This document shows, piece by piece, positions 42,645-51,571 of a DNA stretch of 64,000 bases; the first letter of the stretch is position 1; every line of letters begins with the position of its first letter. The notes beneath the pieces are model-generated. The model did no database searches and was not told the DNA's origin. It was given only the letters and a program-made list of their open reading frames with translations. Source of the DNA: Scandinavium hiltneri (GTDB lineage: Bacteria; Pseudomonadota; Gammaproteobacteria; Enterobacterales; Enterobacteriaceae); NCBI RefSeq assembly GCF_024764835.1, contig NZ_JALIGE010000073.1, positions 366,796-430,795 of the forward strand. The letters are read 5' to 3'. A program made the position numbers and the translations under genes.

Positions 42645-43769
42645 TTAGTGACGTCGTCGCTGGGTCAGCCATTCGGCGGCCTGCACCAGCAAACCGTCGT
42701 GGCCTTTGGCCGCCACCAGCTGGAGAGCCACCGGGCGGCCATGGCATTCACCCACCGGCAGCGACAGTGCCGGGTGCCCGCTCAGGTTGAACGGTCGCAC
42801 CAGCCGAGTGAGGTTGACCACGCTCAGCGGGTCTTGCGCCTCGTTCAGCGTAGGCGGAAGTTCCGGCAAGGTCGCCAACGCCAGCAAGGGAGTTTGCGCC
42901 AGTAAGGCATCGAGCTGCGCACTGAAATCGCGGCGAATCTGTTCGGCGGCGTCGAGCGCTTCCGGGCTGACGTCAGCCCCTGAGCGAATACGTGACGCCA
43001 CGTCAGCGGACACCTGCCCGCTCGCCAGCAGCGGATTCAGCGCCAGCCAGTTTTCGTGGCTGATGATGGTCAGTCCAGCGCGGTGCGCGTCGGCAAACAG
43101 CGACAGCTCTGCGTCACGAGGCTGCACGGAATATTGTTCGAGTAAAGCCCGCAGGCAGGCATCAATTTCAGGGGTTGCAGCGGAAAGGAACGACATCGCT
43201 GGCAGCACGGACAAGGGTTCGTTGACAACAACGCCGAGTCGGGTCATCGCCTTGCGCAGCACCGCGGCATCACGGGTGAATACGCCGACGCAGTCCAGCG
43301 AGCTGTCCGCAGGCATTACGCCCTGGCGGCTCAAAACGCCGTAACCGGGCTTGAGGCCGATAACCCCACAGCAGGCCGCAGGCATTCGCACGGAGCCGCC
43401 GGTGTCGGTGCCGAGGGAAAAATCGACTTCGCCTGAGGCCACCACCGCCGCCGAACCGCTGGATGAACCGCCGGGGATCACATCAGGGAAGCGCGTGTTG
43501 AGCGGTGTACCGCCCCAGGCATTGATGCCCGTCACGCCAAACGCCAGCTCATGCAGCGTTGTTTTGCCAGTCAGTACGCAACGCTTACCCAGCAGCGTGG
43601 TAACCACGCTGGCATGGTGTTCGGCATCCGGGGCGTTTTCCAGTGCCCGACAGCCTGCCCGGGTCGGGAAACCTGCCACGTCCAGCGTGTCTTTAACCGC
43701 AAAACGAAGATCGCCCTCACCGAGGACAAACTGTTCTACAAAACCTTTGCTCACAGAAACTGGCTTCAT
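42645..43769 (-). CDS. iacH: IacH, amidase-signature hydrolase
   Basis: 374-aa amidase-signature enzyme. The Ser-cisSer-Lys triad is readable: Lys in FAVKDTLDVAG, cis-Ser in PGGSSSGSAAVVAS, nucleophilic Ser in GTDTGGSVRMPA. It probably hydrolyses indole-3-acetamide or indole-3-acetyl conjugates to free indole-3-acetate. The start at 43769 has AAGGT 7 bases upstream; an in-frame start at 43856 would cover the probable operator. First structural gene of the operon. Confidence 0.88.
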   Translation of the reverse strand: MKPVSVSKGFVEQFVLGEGDLRFAVKDTLDVAGFPTRAGCRALENAPDAEHHASVVTTLLGKRCVLTGKTTLHELAFGVTGINAWGGTPLNTRFPDVIPGGSSSGSAAVVASGEVDFSLGTDTGGSVRMPAACCGVIGLKPGYGVLSRQGVMPADSSLDCVGVFTRDAAVLRKAMTRLGVVVNEPLSVLPAMSFLSAATPEIDACLRALLEQYSVQPRDAELSLFADAHRAGLTIISHENWLALNPLLASGQVSADVASRIRSGADVSPEALDAAEQIRRDFSAQLDALLAQTPLLALATLPELPPTLNEAQDPLSVVNLTRLVRPFNLSGHPALSLPVGECHGRPVALQLVAAKGHDGLLVQAAEWLTQRRRH

Positions 43770-44101
43770 GATTAATACCTTGACCAGAAAAAACGAATCA
43801 TATTCAGGCGAGTCGTCAATGCGACCTTTTGTCCTGACTAACGTTGGATCAATCATGGAACATTTAGATGAATATTCAAGTAATCTTTCACGTTAATTTT
43901 ACTAGCAAGCAACAATTCATTAACCTTTTGGAGTGAAAGGTTATTACGTCAGGCTGATGAAAAATAAAACAAAAATGGCGGAATTGAAGCGGAAAGTCGT
44001 CATGTTCAATGCTGACGACCTTGCTTTAAAAGATGTGTAATTACAGATGGTTATGAGAGGTTTCTAAGCGGATCACAAATTTGTCATTGCGTGGTTAAGG
44101 G
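43770..44101 (-). promoter_or_regulatory. Promoter region of the iac-cat operon
   Basis: 332 bp, AT-rich, between the iacR stop and the iacH start. It contains the palindrome at 43864-43883 about 100 bp upstream of iacH. No gene is seen in it. Confidence 0.5.
43864..43883. promoter_or_regulatory. Candidate IacR (MarR-type) operator
   Basis: TTA-GA-TGAATATTCA-AG-TAA: a 10-bp perfect palindrome extended to 16 of 20 symmetrical positions, the size and shape expected for a MarR dimer site. It lies upstream of iacH. Confidence 0.45.
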
Positions 44102-44575
44102 TCAAAGTTCGTTGAGGTTATCGAGCACTTTTGCCAGCGAAAGATTCATTTTTGCGACCTGGCTGCTGGTCATGCCCTTGAACCCTTTTTCAAACACTTT
44201 GCTGGCCTGGGCGTAGGCTTCTTCCACTTTTTGCCGCCCGAGTTCAGTGAGCATCACTTCGGTTACGCGGGCGTCACTTTCGCTGCTGGCGGTGGTCACC
44301 AGACCGTCTTCGCGCAGGCGGCCAACGATTTTGGTGACCGTCGGCATTTTGGCCATCGCGTATTCCGCAATCTGCGAAATGCTGGCTTTGCCGTACTGGT
44401 GCGTCACCATCAACACCCGAAAACCAGAAACATCGAGCTGCGCTTTTTTCAGTGTAATTTCCATGAGTTGCGTGTAGCGCGCGTAGACATTCACAATCCA
44501 GTAAAACGGAAATTCTTCGCGATGGAAGCCAGGATCGGTGGCTGTGTCCTCAGCGGTTTTTTTTATGTTACTCAT
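44102..44575 (-). CDS. iacR: IacR, MarR-family repressor
   Basis: 157 aa winged-helix regulator: VLMVTHQYGKASISQIAEYA, recognition helix AKMPTVTKIVGRLREDGLV and wing TTASSESDARVTEVMLTELG. In iac systems the MarR protein represses the operon until indole-3-acetate binds. It is transcribed in the same direction as the operon but separated from iacH by 332 bp, and is divergent from an AraC-type gene. Confidence 0.9.
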   Translation of the reverse strand: MSNIKKTAEDTATDPGFHREEFPFYWIVNVYARYTQLMEITLKKAQLDVSGFRVLMVTHQYGKASISQIAEYAMAKMPTVTKIVGRLREDGLVTTASSESDARVTEVMLTELGRQKVEEAYAQASKVFEKGFKGMTSSQVAKMNLSLAKVLDNLNEL

Positions 44576-44736
44576 GCGTTTCCTTACCAGAAAAAAGCAG
44601 CAGATATCGCGATTATACCTGCGAATCCATGGCGGCTATAGCCTCAATGCGCCGTTAAACTGGGCAGCAAAAAGGGAAAGGAAGATTGTTGCATTACTGG
44701 CTTGACTTAAACTGTACCAGGTGTACTTTTCAGGAC

Positions 44737-45717
44737 ATGAAAAAAATCCTGATTATCGTCCCCGACGGCGGCATGTTGTTTGAGTCCGCCGGTATTGCCG
44801 ACATTCTGATGCAGGCCAATCGCCTGCATCCGGAAGGTCCGGCGCAGCCGCGTTATCACGTGGCACTCGCTACCACCCAACCGCATCAGGTTATTCACGG
44901 CCAGTCAGGGTTAAATCTGCTGGCCGATCACCGTTTGCACGAGCTGGACCCACGTGAACCGCTGGACACCATTATCATTACCGGTCGCGGACAGGACCCG
45001 CTGGAATCCATCGCGGTTGTCGACTGGCTGCACCTTGCGGCTCCGCATGCCCGACGCGTGGCCTCCGTGTGCGGCGGCGCACTTTTACTGGCGCAGGCCG
45101 GATTGCTGGAAGGCAAACGGGCCACCACCCACTGGAAATTGCTCGACACGTTGAAAGCCGAATACCCGCAGATCAACGTCGAAGCCGGGCCGCTGTACGT
45201 TCAGGACGGCCACGTCTGGACTTCGGGCGGCGTCAGTACCGGCTTCGACCTCACGCTGGCGCTGGTCGAAGAAGACTATGGCTTCACCCTCGCCCGCGAT
45301 ATCGCCCAGGACATGGTGATGTACCTGCGTCGCCCCGGGGGACAGCTCCAGTTTAGCCGCTATAACCTGAAACAATCCGACGGACACGGCCCGTTGAACG
45401 CGCTGCTGGCGTGGATCCTCGACAACATCACCGCCGACCTGTGCGTGGAAAAATTGGCAGAAAAAGCCGCCATGAGCCCACGAAACTTTACCCGCGTGTT
45501 TACCCGTGAAACCGGAGCGTCTCCGGCCCGCTACGTGGCCGAAGCGCGTCTGGCCGCTGCCCGTGAGCGTCTGGAACAAACTAATGACCCGCTCGATCGC
45601 ATTGCCGAACAGACCGGGTTTGGCAGCAGCATCAATCTGCGTCGCCTGTTTGAAAAACAATTGCACCTGACGCCGGGTGAGTATCGCCAGCGCTTTCATT
45701 GTCGCAAAATGGCGTAA
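44737..45717 (+). CDS. GlxA-family AraC-type transcriptional regulator
   Basis: 326 aa from the ATG at 44737, where the family begins (KKILIIVPDGGM). The N-terminal half is a DJ-1/PfpI-like amidotransferase domain with its cysteine in RVASVCGGALLLAQAGLLEG. The C-terminal ~100 residues carry two AraC HTH motifs (VEKLAEKAAMSPRNFTRVFT and RIAEQTGFGSSINLRRLFEK). Target genes are unknown; it may act on the divergent iac cluster or on the gap gene downstream. A shift to the 44686 start adds 17 residues outside the family. Confidence 0.88.
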   Translation: MKKILIIVPDGGMLFESAGIADILMQANRLHPEGPAQPRYHVALATTQPHQVIHGQSGLNLLADHRLHELDPREPLDTIIITGRGQDPLESIAVVDWLHLAAPHARRVASVCGGALLLAQAGLLEGKRATTHWKLLDTLKAEYPQINVEAGPLYVQDGHVWTSGGVSTGFDLTLALVEEDYGFTLARDIAQDMVMYLRRPGGQLQFSRYNLKQSDGHGPLNALLAWILDNITADLCVEKLAEKAAMSPRNFTRVFTRETGASPARYVAEARLAAARERLEQTNDPLDRIAEQTGFGSSINLRRLFEKQLHLTPGEYRQRFHCRKMA

Positions 45718-45795
45718 TATGATCCTTTTTTGTCGTTTACGCCAAAACCCTGCCCGCCTACAGTTACGCCATAGACAACAGAGAAGGAGTTGATC

Positions 45796-46806
45796 ATGGT
45801 TAAGGTCGGTATTAATGGTTTCGGCAGGATTGGTCGCAACGTTTTACGCGCGGCATTCGGCAACCCCAATTTACAGATTGTGGCGATCAATGATTTAACG
45901 GACAGCAAAACGCTGGCGCATTTGTTGAAATACGATTCGTTGCTCGGCACGTTCTCCGCCAGCGTAGAAGCCGTCGAGGGCGGGCTGCGAGTCGACGGCC
46001 AGACGATAACCGTGTTCAGCGAACGCGACCCGGCGAATATTCCATGGCGCGACGTTGAGGTGGATATCGTGATTGAAGCCACCGGTTTATTCACCGATCG
46101 CGAAAAAGCGGCGGTGCACATCCACAGCGGTGGCGCGAAGCGCGTCATCATTTCCGCGCCAGGCAAAAATGACGATTTAACAGTGGTGATGGGCGTCAAC
46201 CACCAGCTCTACGATCCGCAAAAACACAGCGTGGTGAGTAACGGCAGCTGCACCACCAACGGTCTCGCCCCGGCGGCGCAGGTACTTCACCAGCATTTCG
46301 GCATTCAACATGGCCTGATGAACACCACACACGCCTACACCAACAGCCAGGTTCTGCACGACCAGCCGGAGAAAGACCTGCGCGGGGCGCGAGCCGCAGC
46401 GCTCTCTATCGTGCCCTACTCCAGCGGCGCGGCGAAAGCGCTCGGCAAAGTTATCCCTGAACTTGACGGGCGTTTGACCGGCTATTCGCTGCGTGTCCCG
46501 GTCCCGGTGGTGTCGATTGTCGACCTGACCGTTACCCTTGAGCGCGATGTTACTGCGCAAGAAGTGAATGACGCGTTCCGTCAGGCGGCGGCTTCTGGCC
46601 CGCTAAAAGGCATCCTCGGCTATAGCGATGAGCCGTTAGTGTCCAGCGATTACCAGGGCGACCCGCGCTCGTCAATTATTGATGGCCTTTCGACGCTGGT
46701 GATTGGCGGCAATATGGTGAAAATCCTCGCCTGGTATGACAACGAATGGGGCTTCTCCAATCGCCTGGTCGACCTTGCCCTGCTGATGGCGCAGCAAGAA
46801 CGTTAA
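45796..46806 (+). CDS. Glyceraldehyde-3-phosphate dehydrogenase paralogue
   Basis: 336-aa class I GAPDH from the ATG at 45796 (AAGGAG 6 bases upstream). Rossmann loop VGINGFGRIGR, Asp of NAD preference in VAINDLTD, catalytic Cys in SNGSCTTNGLAP and His in NTTHAYTNSQ. The active-site context (usual NASCTTNCLAP; HATTATQ in GapA) shows it is not the glycolytic GapA but a divergent copy, perhaps GapC-like or acting on another phosphorylated aldehyde. It lies 78 bp after the GlxA-type regulator on the same strand. Confidence 0.9.
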   Translation: MVKVGINGFGRIGRNVLRAAFGNPNLQIVAINDLTDSKTLAHLLKYDSLLGTFSASVEAVEGGLRVDGQTITVFSERDPANIPWRDVEVDIVIEATGLFTDREKAAVHIHSGGAKRVIISAPGKNDDLTVVMGVNHQLYDPQKHSVVSNGSCTTNGLAPAAQVLHQHFGIQHGLMNTTHAYTNSQVLHDQPEKDLRGARAAALSIVPYSSGAAKALGKVIPELDGRLTGYSLRVPVPVVSIVDLTVTLERDVTAQEVNDAFRQAAASGPLKGILGYSDEPLVSSDYQGDPRSSIIDGLSTLVIGGNMVKILAWYDNEWGFSNRLVDLALLMAQQER

Positions 46807-47143
46807 TCTGCTTCACCACGACTCCCGGGTAACCGGGGGTCAGTTCCGTCACATTCCTCGTTTCGTTTAATCCCCACAAAATTCGCTGCGAACGCGTGCC
46901 TTTGCTTATAAATCAATCCGATGTGCTAAAAATATCCGTGTTATCAGCATTGTATTGTTAAACAGGCTATGTAAAATCAGACAATCCGTGCTAAACACTT
47001 GTTAAATATATAGTGGAATCCCGGGTCAGAATGTTGTTTGCTCGGTGACTATCTCTGTGCGTCGTCTACGCCATGAGTCATCCCTGCTCCGCAGGCAGCA
47101 CCATGACCATTGGGCCTAACCCCGATTTGCAGGGAACGTCTGA
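46807..47143 (+). other. Intergenic region with hairpin after the GAPDH gene
   Basis: 337 bp without a gene. GACTCCCGG-GTAA-CCGGGGGTC (46820-46841) forms a stable stem without a T-run. The rest is AT-rich, ending in CTGCTCCGCAGGCAG just before the lipoprotein gene, and probably carries that operon's promoter. Confidence 0.45.
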
Positions 47144-47641
47144 ATGAAATTACGAAATCTCTTGCCTCTGTTGATAGTGACCGTGCTGGTCGGCTGTAAA
47201 GCCCCTGCACCCACCATGACCGACGACACGCTGGTCACAAGCCAGGTCAATGGCGTTACGCTGACTCACCGTTATATCGTTACCGTCCCGACAGAATTTA
47301 CCCCTGTTAATGCCAGCTATCGCGCGCTGTACGCCGGTTCTGTCATGAATACTCCTGATTTTGGCGGCAAGGTTCTGAGCGAACTGGAAAACGGTAAAAC
47401 CTATACCGTGCTCGGCAGCGTCCAGAACAACTGGCTGGCGATTGCCGAAGAAGACCAACCGGAGCTGATTGGCTACGTTCCGCCGCGCGCGCTGGTCAAA
47501 AGCGAGCTGTATGCACAGACCCTGAAAAAAGACCGGCCACGTACCCGCAAGTCGAGCAACAAAAAAACCACCTGCGTTAACGTGGACAGCAACAGCAAAG
47601 CTTGTCAGAACGCGAACAGCGGAACCTGGATAATTAACTAA
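47144..47641 (+). CDS. SH3-domain lipoprotein
   Basis: 165 aa. Signal peptide KLRNLLPLLIVTVLVGC with lipobox LVGC (Cys18). A bacterial SH3-like domain occupies about residues 60-125 (VLSELENGKTYTVLGSVQNN, LIGYVPPRALV). The tail is Lys/Arg-rich with a cysteine pair (TTCVNVDSNSKACQN). AGGGA precedes the ATG. First of three closely spaced rightward genes encoding envelope proteins; function unknown, possibly peptidoglycan or protein binding. Confidence 0.8.
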   Translation: MKLRNLLPLLIVTVLVGCKAPAPTMTDDTLVTSQVNGVTLTHRYIVTVPTEFTPVNASYRALYAGSVMNTPDFGGKVLSELENGKTYTVLGSVQNNWLAIAEEDQPELIGYVPPRALVKSELYAQTLKKDRPRTRKSSNKKTTCVNVDSNSKACQNANSGTWIIN

Positions 47642-47699
47642 TCTTTATCCTGTTCCCTCGCTTGGGTTTACCCGTTTTTGAGACGCATAAAGGAAATCT

Positions 47700-48650
47700 A
47701 TGAAACTCTGGCTTTCAGGTGTGGCGTTGCTGCTGGCATCTTCGACCGTATGGGCAGAGAACTACCGTTTTGTACAGTCACCTTCGCAGAAGCTGGATAT
47801 CTGGATCGATAACATCAAGAGCAATTCACCGCAGAACTGGTGTGCGAAAGAGCTTCCGCTGCGCATTGTCGCCAACGGCGATAAATCCCCGTCGATCCTG
47901 ACCGGTTTTATGCCACGTCTCGGCACGCTGCTGGAAAGTCAGTGCTCCACCCTGCAGCGCGTGCACTGGCGACTCGAAGACCCACAGGGTGCGGCGCTGG
48001 CCTTTGGTACCGCCGATCGCGCGAACGACTGGGATGTGAAAGTGACGCCGGTGATGGCCGACAGTCCGGCCATCGCGACGCAACCTGAGGATAAATCTAC
48101 CCCGGCAGACCGCACGCCGTGGCAGGAATTTACCCTGCAGGATGGCTGTCGTCTGCGTACCTTCTGGGCTGCTAACGCAGGCGCATCTGCGCTGTTTATT
48201 CCTGAGGGCCAGTGCGAAAAAGGCGGCTGGTTAAGCGGTCGCAGCGACGTGATTCAGAGTGGCAACGCGGGCGAAAAACGCCTGCCGATGACCTTCGTGC
48301 ACGGTTTCCCGGTGAGCGGTCTGCGTGACGGCATTGATGCCGACAACCTGCTAATAACCACCCTCAACAACGAGCGGATGGTGGTCAGCAATGAACAGGC
48401 ACCGCAAAGCTGGATGATCCTGCCGTACAAACCAGAGCTTAACGCGTGGGCGGCCAGCGGCACCATTGCGGTTAAAGTGCCGCGTGAAATGGCGATGGAT
48501 GAAGCCAATCTGCAAAAACAGCTCAATCAGGTGCGCAAAGCCTGGGCCAGTTGGCTGGCGCCTGATAGCCCGGTCACCCTGCTGTTGATTGACTCCCTGC
48601 AAACGCAGCTGCGTGACCCGGCGGTGGGTGCATGGCGCACACAGAATTGA
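47700..48650 (+). CDS. Secreted protein of unknown function
   Basis: 316 aa with a Sec signal peptide (KLWLSGVALLLASSTVWA, cleavage before ENYRF). The mature protein contains five cysteines but no catalytic motif I can identify; a central Ser/Thr/Pro/Asp stretch (ATQPEDKSTPADRTPW) separates two similar-sized halves. It lies 58 bp after the lipoprotein gene and 31 bp before the pseudokinase gene, so they probably act together in the envelope. Confidence 0.75.
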   Translation: MKLWLSGVALLLASSTVWAENYRFVQSPSQKLDIWIDNIKSNSPQNWCAKELPLRIVANGDKSPSILTGFMPRLGTLLESQCSTLQRVHWRLEDPQGAALAFGTADRANDWDVKVTPVMADSPAIATQPEDKSTPADRTPWQEFTLQDGCRLRTFWAANAGASALFIPEGQCEKGGWLSGRSDVIQSGNAGEKRLPMTFVHGFPVSGLRDGIDADNLLITTLNNERMVVSNEQAPQSWMILPYKPELNAWAASGTIAVKVPREMAMDEANLQKQLNQVRKAWASWLAPDSPVTLLLIDSLQTQLRDPAVGAWRTQN

Positions 48651-48681
48651 TCTTGTCACTTTTTGAGCAGAGATCCGTAGC

Positions 48682-50055
48682 ATGACAGATAGCGATTACA
48701 CACAGCGCCCGCCTGACGCTTTGCCGTCCGGTTATCGCTTTGATGAGTTTGAAATTCAGGATGTCATTGACGCCAGTAACGACAACATCGTTTATCGCGC
48801 CCTCGATCATCAGCTTGAACGCCAGGTCGCCATTCGCGAATTTTTGCCGCGTACCCTGACGGTTCGTAGTGAAACGCAGCGCCTGGTGCCGCGCAGCAAA
48901 CAGGACCAGTCAGCGTTTAGCGTCGGCCTCGACGGATTTATTCAGGAAGCGCGTCAGTTGGCGCGTCTGAATCACCCGAACGTGGTGCAAATTCTGCGTT
49001 TCTGGACCTACAACGAAACGGCCTATGCCGCGACCCCGGTGTACAGCGGCATGACGCTGGCCGAGCTTTTCCAACATCATCCGGAACGCATTAACGAAGT
49101 GTGGATCCGCCACATGCTGCCGATGCTGTGCGGGGCGTTGGCTGCGCTGCATGAGAAAGGCTATATCCACTGCCGCCTGTCGCTGAACAGCATTCTGATT
49201 CAGGACAACGGCCTGCCGCTGCTGTTGGAATTTGGTGCCCTGCGCCAGAGCGGCGCGGAAAGTGGTGAGGTGAATAAAACCCTTCTGCATCCGGGCTTTA
49301 CGCCGCTGGAACAATATTCTGATGACGCCGATAACCCGCCAGGACCGTGGACGGATATTTACTCGTTAGGTGCCATTCTTTATACGCTGGTAACCGGTAA
49401 TCGGCCGCCAGCCAGCGTCACGCGCAGCATTCAGGATAACTGCGTACCGCTGGTGGAAAGTCGCCCGGAAGGCTATTCGCTTGAGCTGTTACAGGCTATC
49501 GACAGCACCCTGGCGCTGCGCCCGGAAGACCGTCCGCAGACGATCGCCGAATTTACCGCACTGGCGGGCATCAGCCTGAATGAGACTCACACTCTGCCAG
49601 CAGAAAGCCAGACCGGCTCGATGCTGATGGCGATTGAGCAAGAGCCACAGCAAGAGACTTCCGTCCTGCCGTGGTGGACGTCGTACCGCACGCCGTTGCA
49701 GATTGCCGGTGGCGTCGTGGTCGGTTTGATTGCCGGCGCGGTGTTGTTTGGTCAGCACGGGTCTACGGAGGTGGCGTCTAAAGCGCCAATGACGGGCACC
49801 GTTACCGCCGAAAACTCGGCTAAGCCGGTCGCAGCCGGTACCGCCCTCGCCCGGGTGTATATTCGTGTGGATGAAGGTGATCAGCTGGAAGTGAACGGCA
49901 AGGCGCAGAAAACGCCGAACCCGGTGAATGGTTATGCCTCGGTACAGCTTTCGTCCGGTCAGTACGTGATTACATTGCGTAACGCCAAACAGCCCCGCAG
50001 CGCCAGCATCACTGTCGATAAACCCGGCACGTGGTTGTTAAACCCGCAGGCGTGA
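48682..50055 (+). CDS. Membrane-anchored Ser/Thr protein pseudokinase
   Basis: 457 aa. Residues about 20-290 have the Hanks-kinase fold (EVxIQ-like start FEIQDVIDASNDNIVYRALD, alpha-C Glu89, APE-equivalent TPLEQY, PEDRPQT). Catalytic residues are replaced: VAIK is VAIR (R52), HRD is HCR (163-165), the following KxxxN is SLNS, and DFG is EFG (183-185). A transmembrane helix spans about 337-357 and a small periplasmic beta domain resembling PEGA follows. It is probably a signalling or scaffold protein rather than an active kinase. Confidence 0.85.
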   Translation: MTDSDYTQRPPDALPSGYRFDEFEIQDVIDASNDNIVYRALDHQLERQVAIREFLPRTLTVRSETQRLVPRSKQDQSAFSVGLDGFIQEARQLARLNHPNVVQILRFWTYNETAYAATPVYSGMTLAELFQHHPERINEVWIRHMLPMLCGALAALHEKGYIHCRLSLNSILIQDNGLPLLLEFGALRQSGAESGEVNKTLLHPGFTPLEQYSDDADNPPGPWTDIYSLGAILYTLVTGNRPPASVTRSIQDNCVPLVESRPEGYSLELLQAIDSTLALRPEDRPQTIAEFTALAGISLNETHTLPAESQTGSMLMAIEQEPQQETSVLPWWTSYRTPLQIAGGVVVGLIAGAVLFGQHGSTEVASKAPMTGTVTAENSAKPVAAGTALARVYIRVDEGDQLEVNGKAQKTPNPVNGYASVQLSSGQYVITLRNAKQPRSASITVDKPGTWLLNPQA

Positions 50056-50065
50056 TCCTTTCATT

Positions 50066-50100
50066 GCAATGCCCGGCGGCGCAAGCTTGCCGGGCCTACA
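50066..50100. repeat. REP element
   Basis: GCAATGCCCGGCGGCGCAAG-CTTGCCGGGCCTACA, a typical enterobacterial REP palindrome between two convergent genes. Confidence 0.75.
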
Positions 50101-50133
50101 AAATTCACAAAATCGAAACGTTATTGGAATGCC

Positions 50134-51561
50134 TTACGACGGATAAACGGTCTGGGCAGGCAGCGCGCGTCTGTCCAGCTTATGCAGGCCGAGATACAAC
50201 AGCGCGGTTCCCACCCAGCCAATAATCCACGACACATCATTCCCGGCAAACATCCACGTTAACGCCCCATGGAACAGCGGGTTTTCGATGAACGGCAGCT
50301 GGATAAGCACGCCCGTTACATACACCGCGATGCCATAAAAATTCCAGTAACCGTAGCAGCCTTTCGGGTCAAACAGCGCCGGGATGTCCACCGACTGGCG
50401 AGAAATCAGGTAGTAATCGCACAGACTGATGGCGCTCCACGGCACAAAGAATGCCAGCAGGAACAGCAGGAAATGGGTGAAATGTTTGAGGAACGCCGGT
50501 TCACTCAGCAGGGCAATCACGCAGGAAATCGCCACCATCATCACCACGAAAATCACACGGCATTTCGTGCTCAGCGTCACCTGCTGGCGGAAACCGGAGA
50601 CAATGGTTGTCAGCGACATAAAGCTGCCGTAGGCATTCAGAGTGGTGAACGTGATTTTGCCAAAGCAGATAGCGAAATAAATCACCATCGCCATCATTTC
50701 GTTTTTGCCCAGCCCCACGATGTAGCTCACTTCATGGCCCGGAAAGGCGCTGCCCGCGATGGCCGCGGTGATGACGCCGAGGGTCATAGACGCCTGGGTG
50801 CCTAACACCGTGCCGCTAAAGACCGCAAAGAACGTCTTTTTGCCGGAGACGTTACGCGGCAGATAGCGCGAGTAGTCGGATACATAGGGACAGAATGCGA
50901 TTTGCCAGGACGACGACAACGACACCGCCAGCAAGAAGTTTGGCAACGTGAAATGGTTGTTCTGCGCGATGGTGGCGAAATCAGTCGACAGCAGCAGGGA
51001 AACAAATAGCCACGCAAACGCCAGTACACCGACAAGGCTCGCCAGTTTGCCGAGTTTGTGAATGACTTTATAGCCCAGCACCGCGATGACGATAATCACC
51101 GCGCTGAAGATAATCATCCCGGCGTTGTTACTCACCGACAGCAGTTTCGCCATCGCCTGCCCGGCCAGCACCGTGCCGCTGGCGGAAAAGCCTACGTACA
51201 TCACGCACACCAGCGCCAGCGGGATAACCGCCCCAAACACGCCAAACTGCGCGCGACTGATTATCATCTGCGGTAAGCCCAGACGCGGCCCTTGCAACGC
51301 GTGCAGCGACATCACGCCCGCGCCCAAAATCTGCCCCACCAGCAGGCCAATCAGCGACCATACCACGTCGCCCCCGAGCACCACCGCCAGCGCGCCGGTG
51401 ACAATCGCGGTTATCTGTAAATTACCGCCAAACCACAGCGTGAACTGGCTGAAGATATGGCCATGACGCTCGTTATCCGGGATGTAGTCTATGGAGCGCG
51501 TCTCGGCGATGCGCTCCCGGGTGTTGCCTGCTTGGGTGTCGGTTGGTGAAAATGAAGACAT
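50134..51561 (-). CDS. NCS1-family nucleobase/cation symporter in a hut-type operon
   Basis: 475 aa, about 12 membrane segments, related to cytosine permease CodB and purine permeases (IFSQFTLWFGGNLQITAIVT, GLPQMIISRAQFGVFGAVIP, FCPYVSDYSRYLP). Last gene of the leftward unit, 10 bp after the hutH homologue. CodB-like permeases occur in hut loci of other bacteria, so urocanate or another imidazole is a possible substrate, but cytosine or allantoin-like compounds cannot be excluded. Confidence 0.85.
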   Translation of the reverse strand: MSSFSPTDTQAGNTRERIAETRSIDYIPDNERHGHIFSQFTLWFGGNLQITAIVTGALAVVLGGDVVWSLIGLLVGQILGAGVMSLHALQGPRLGLPQMIISRAQFGVFGAVIPLALVCVMYVGFSASGTVLAGQAMAKLLSVSNNAGMIIFSAVIIVIAVLGYKVIHKLGKLASLVGVLAFAWLFVSLLLSTDFATIAQNNHFTLPNFLLAVSLSSSWQIAFCPYVSDYSRYLPRNVSGKKTFFAVFSGTVLGTQASMTLGVITAAIAGSAFPGHEVSYIVGLGKNEMMAMVIYFAICFGKITFTTLNAYGSFMSLTTIVSGFRQQVTLSTKCRVIFVVMMVAISCVIALLSEPAFLKHFTHFLLFLLAFFVPWSAISLCDYYLISRQSVDIPALFDPKGCYGYWNFYGIAVYVTGVLIQLPFIENPLFHGALTWMFAGNDVSWIIGWVGTALLYLGLHKLDRRALPAQTVYPS

Positions 51562-51571
51562 AATTGCCTCG

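Noticed and set aside
48682..50055. Active PpkA-like kinase of a type VI secretion cluster
   Set aside because: Catalytic residues are replaced and no tss/tag genes are in the window.
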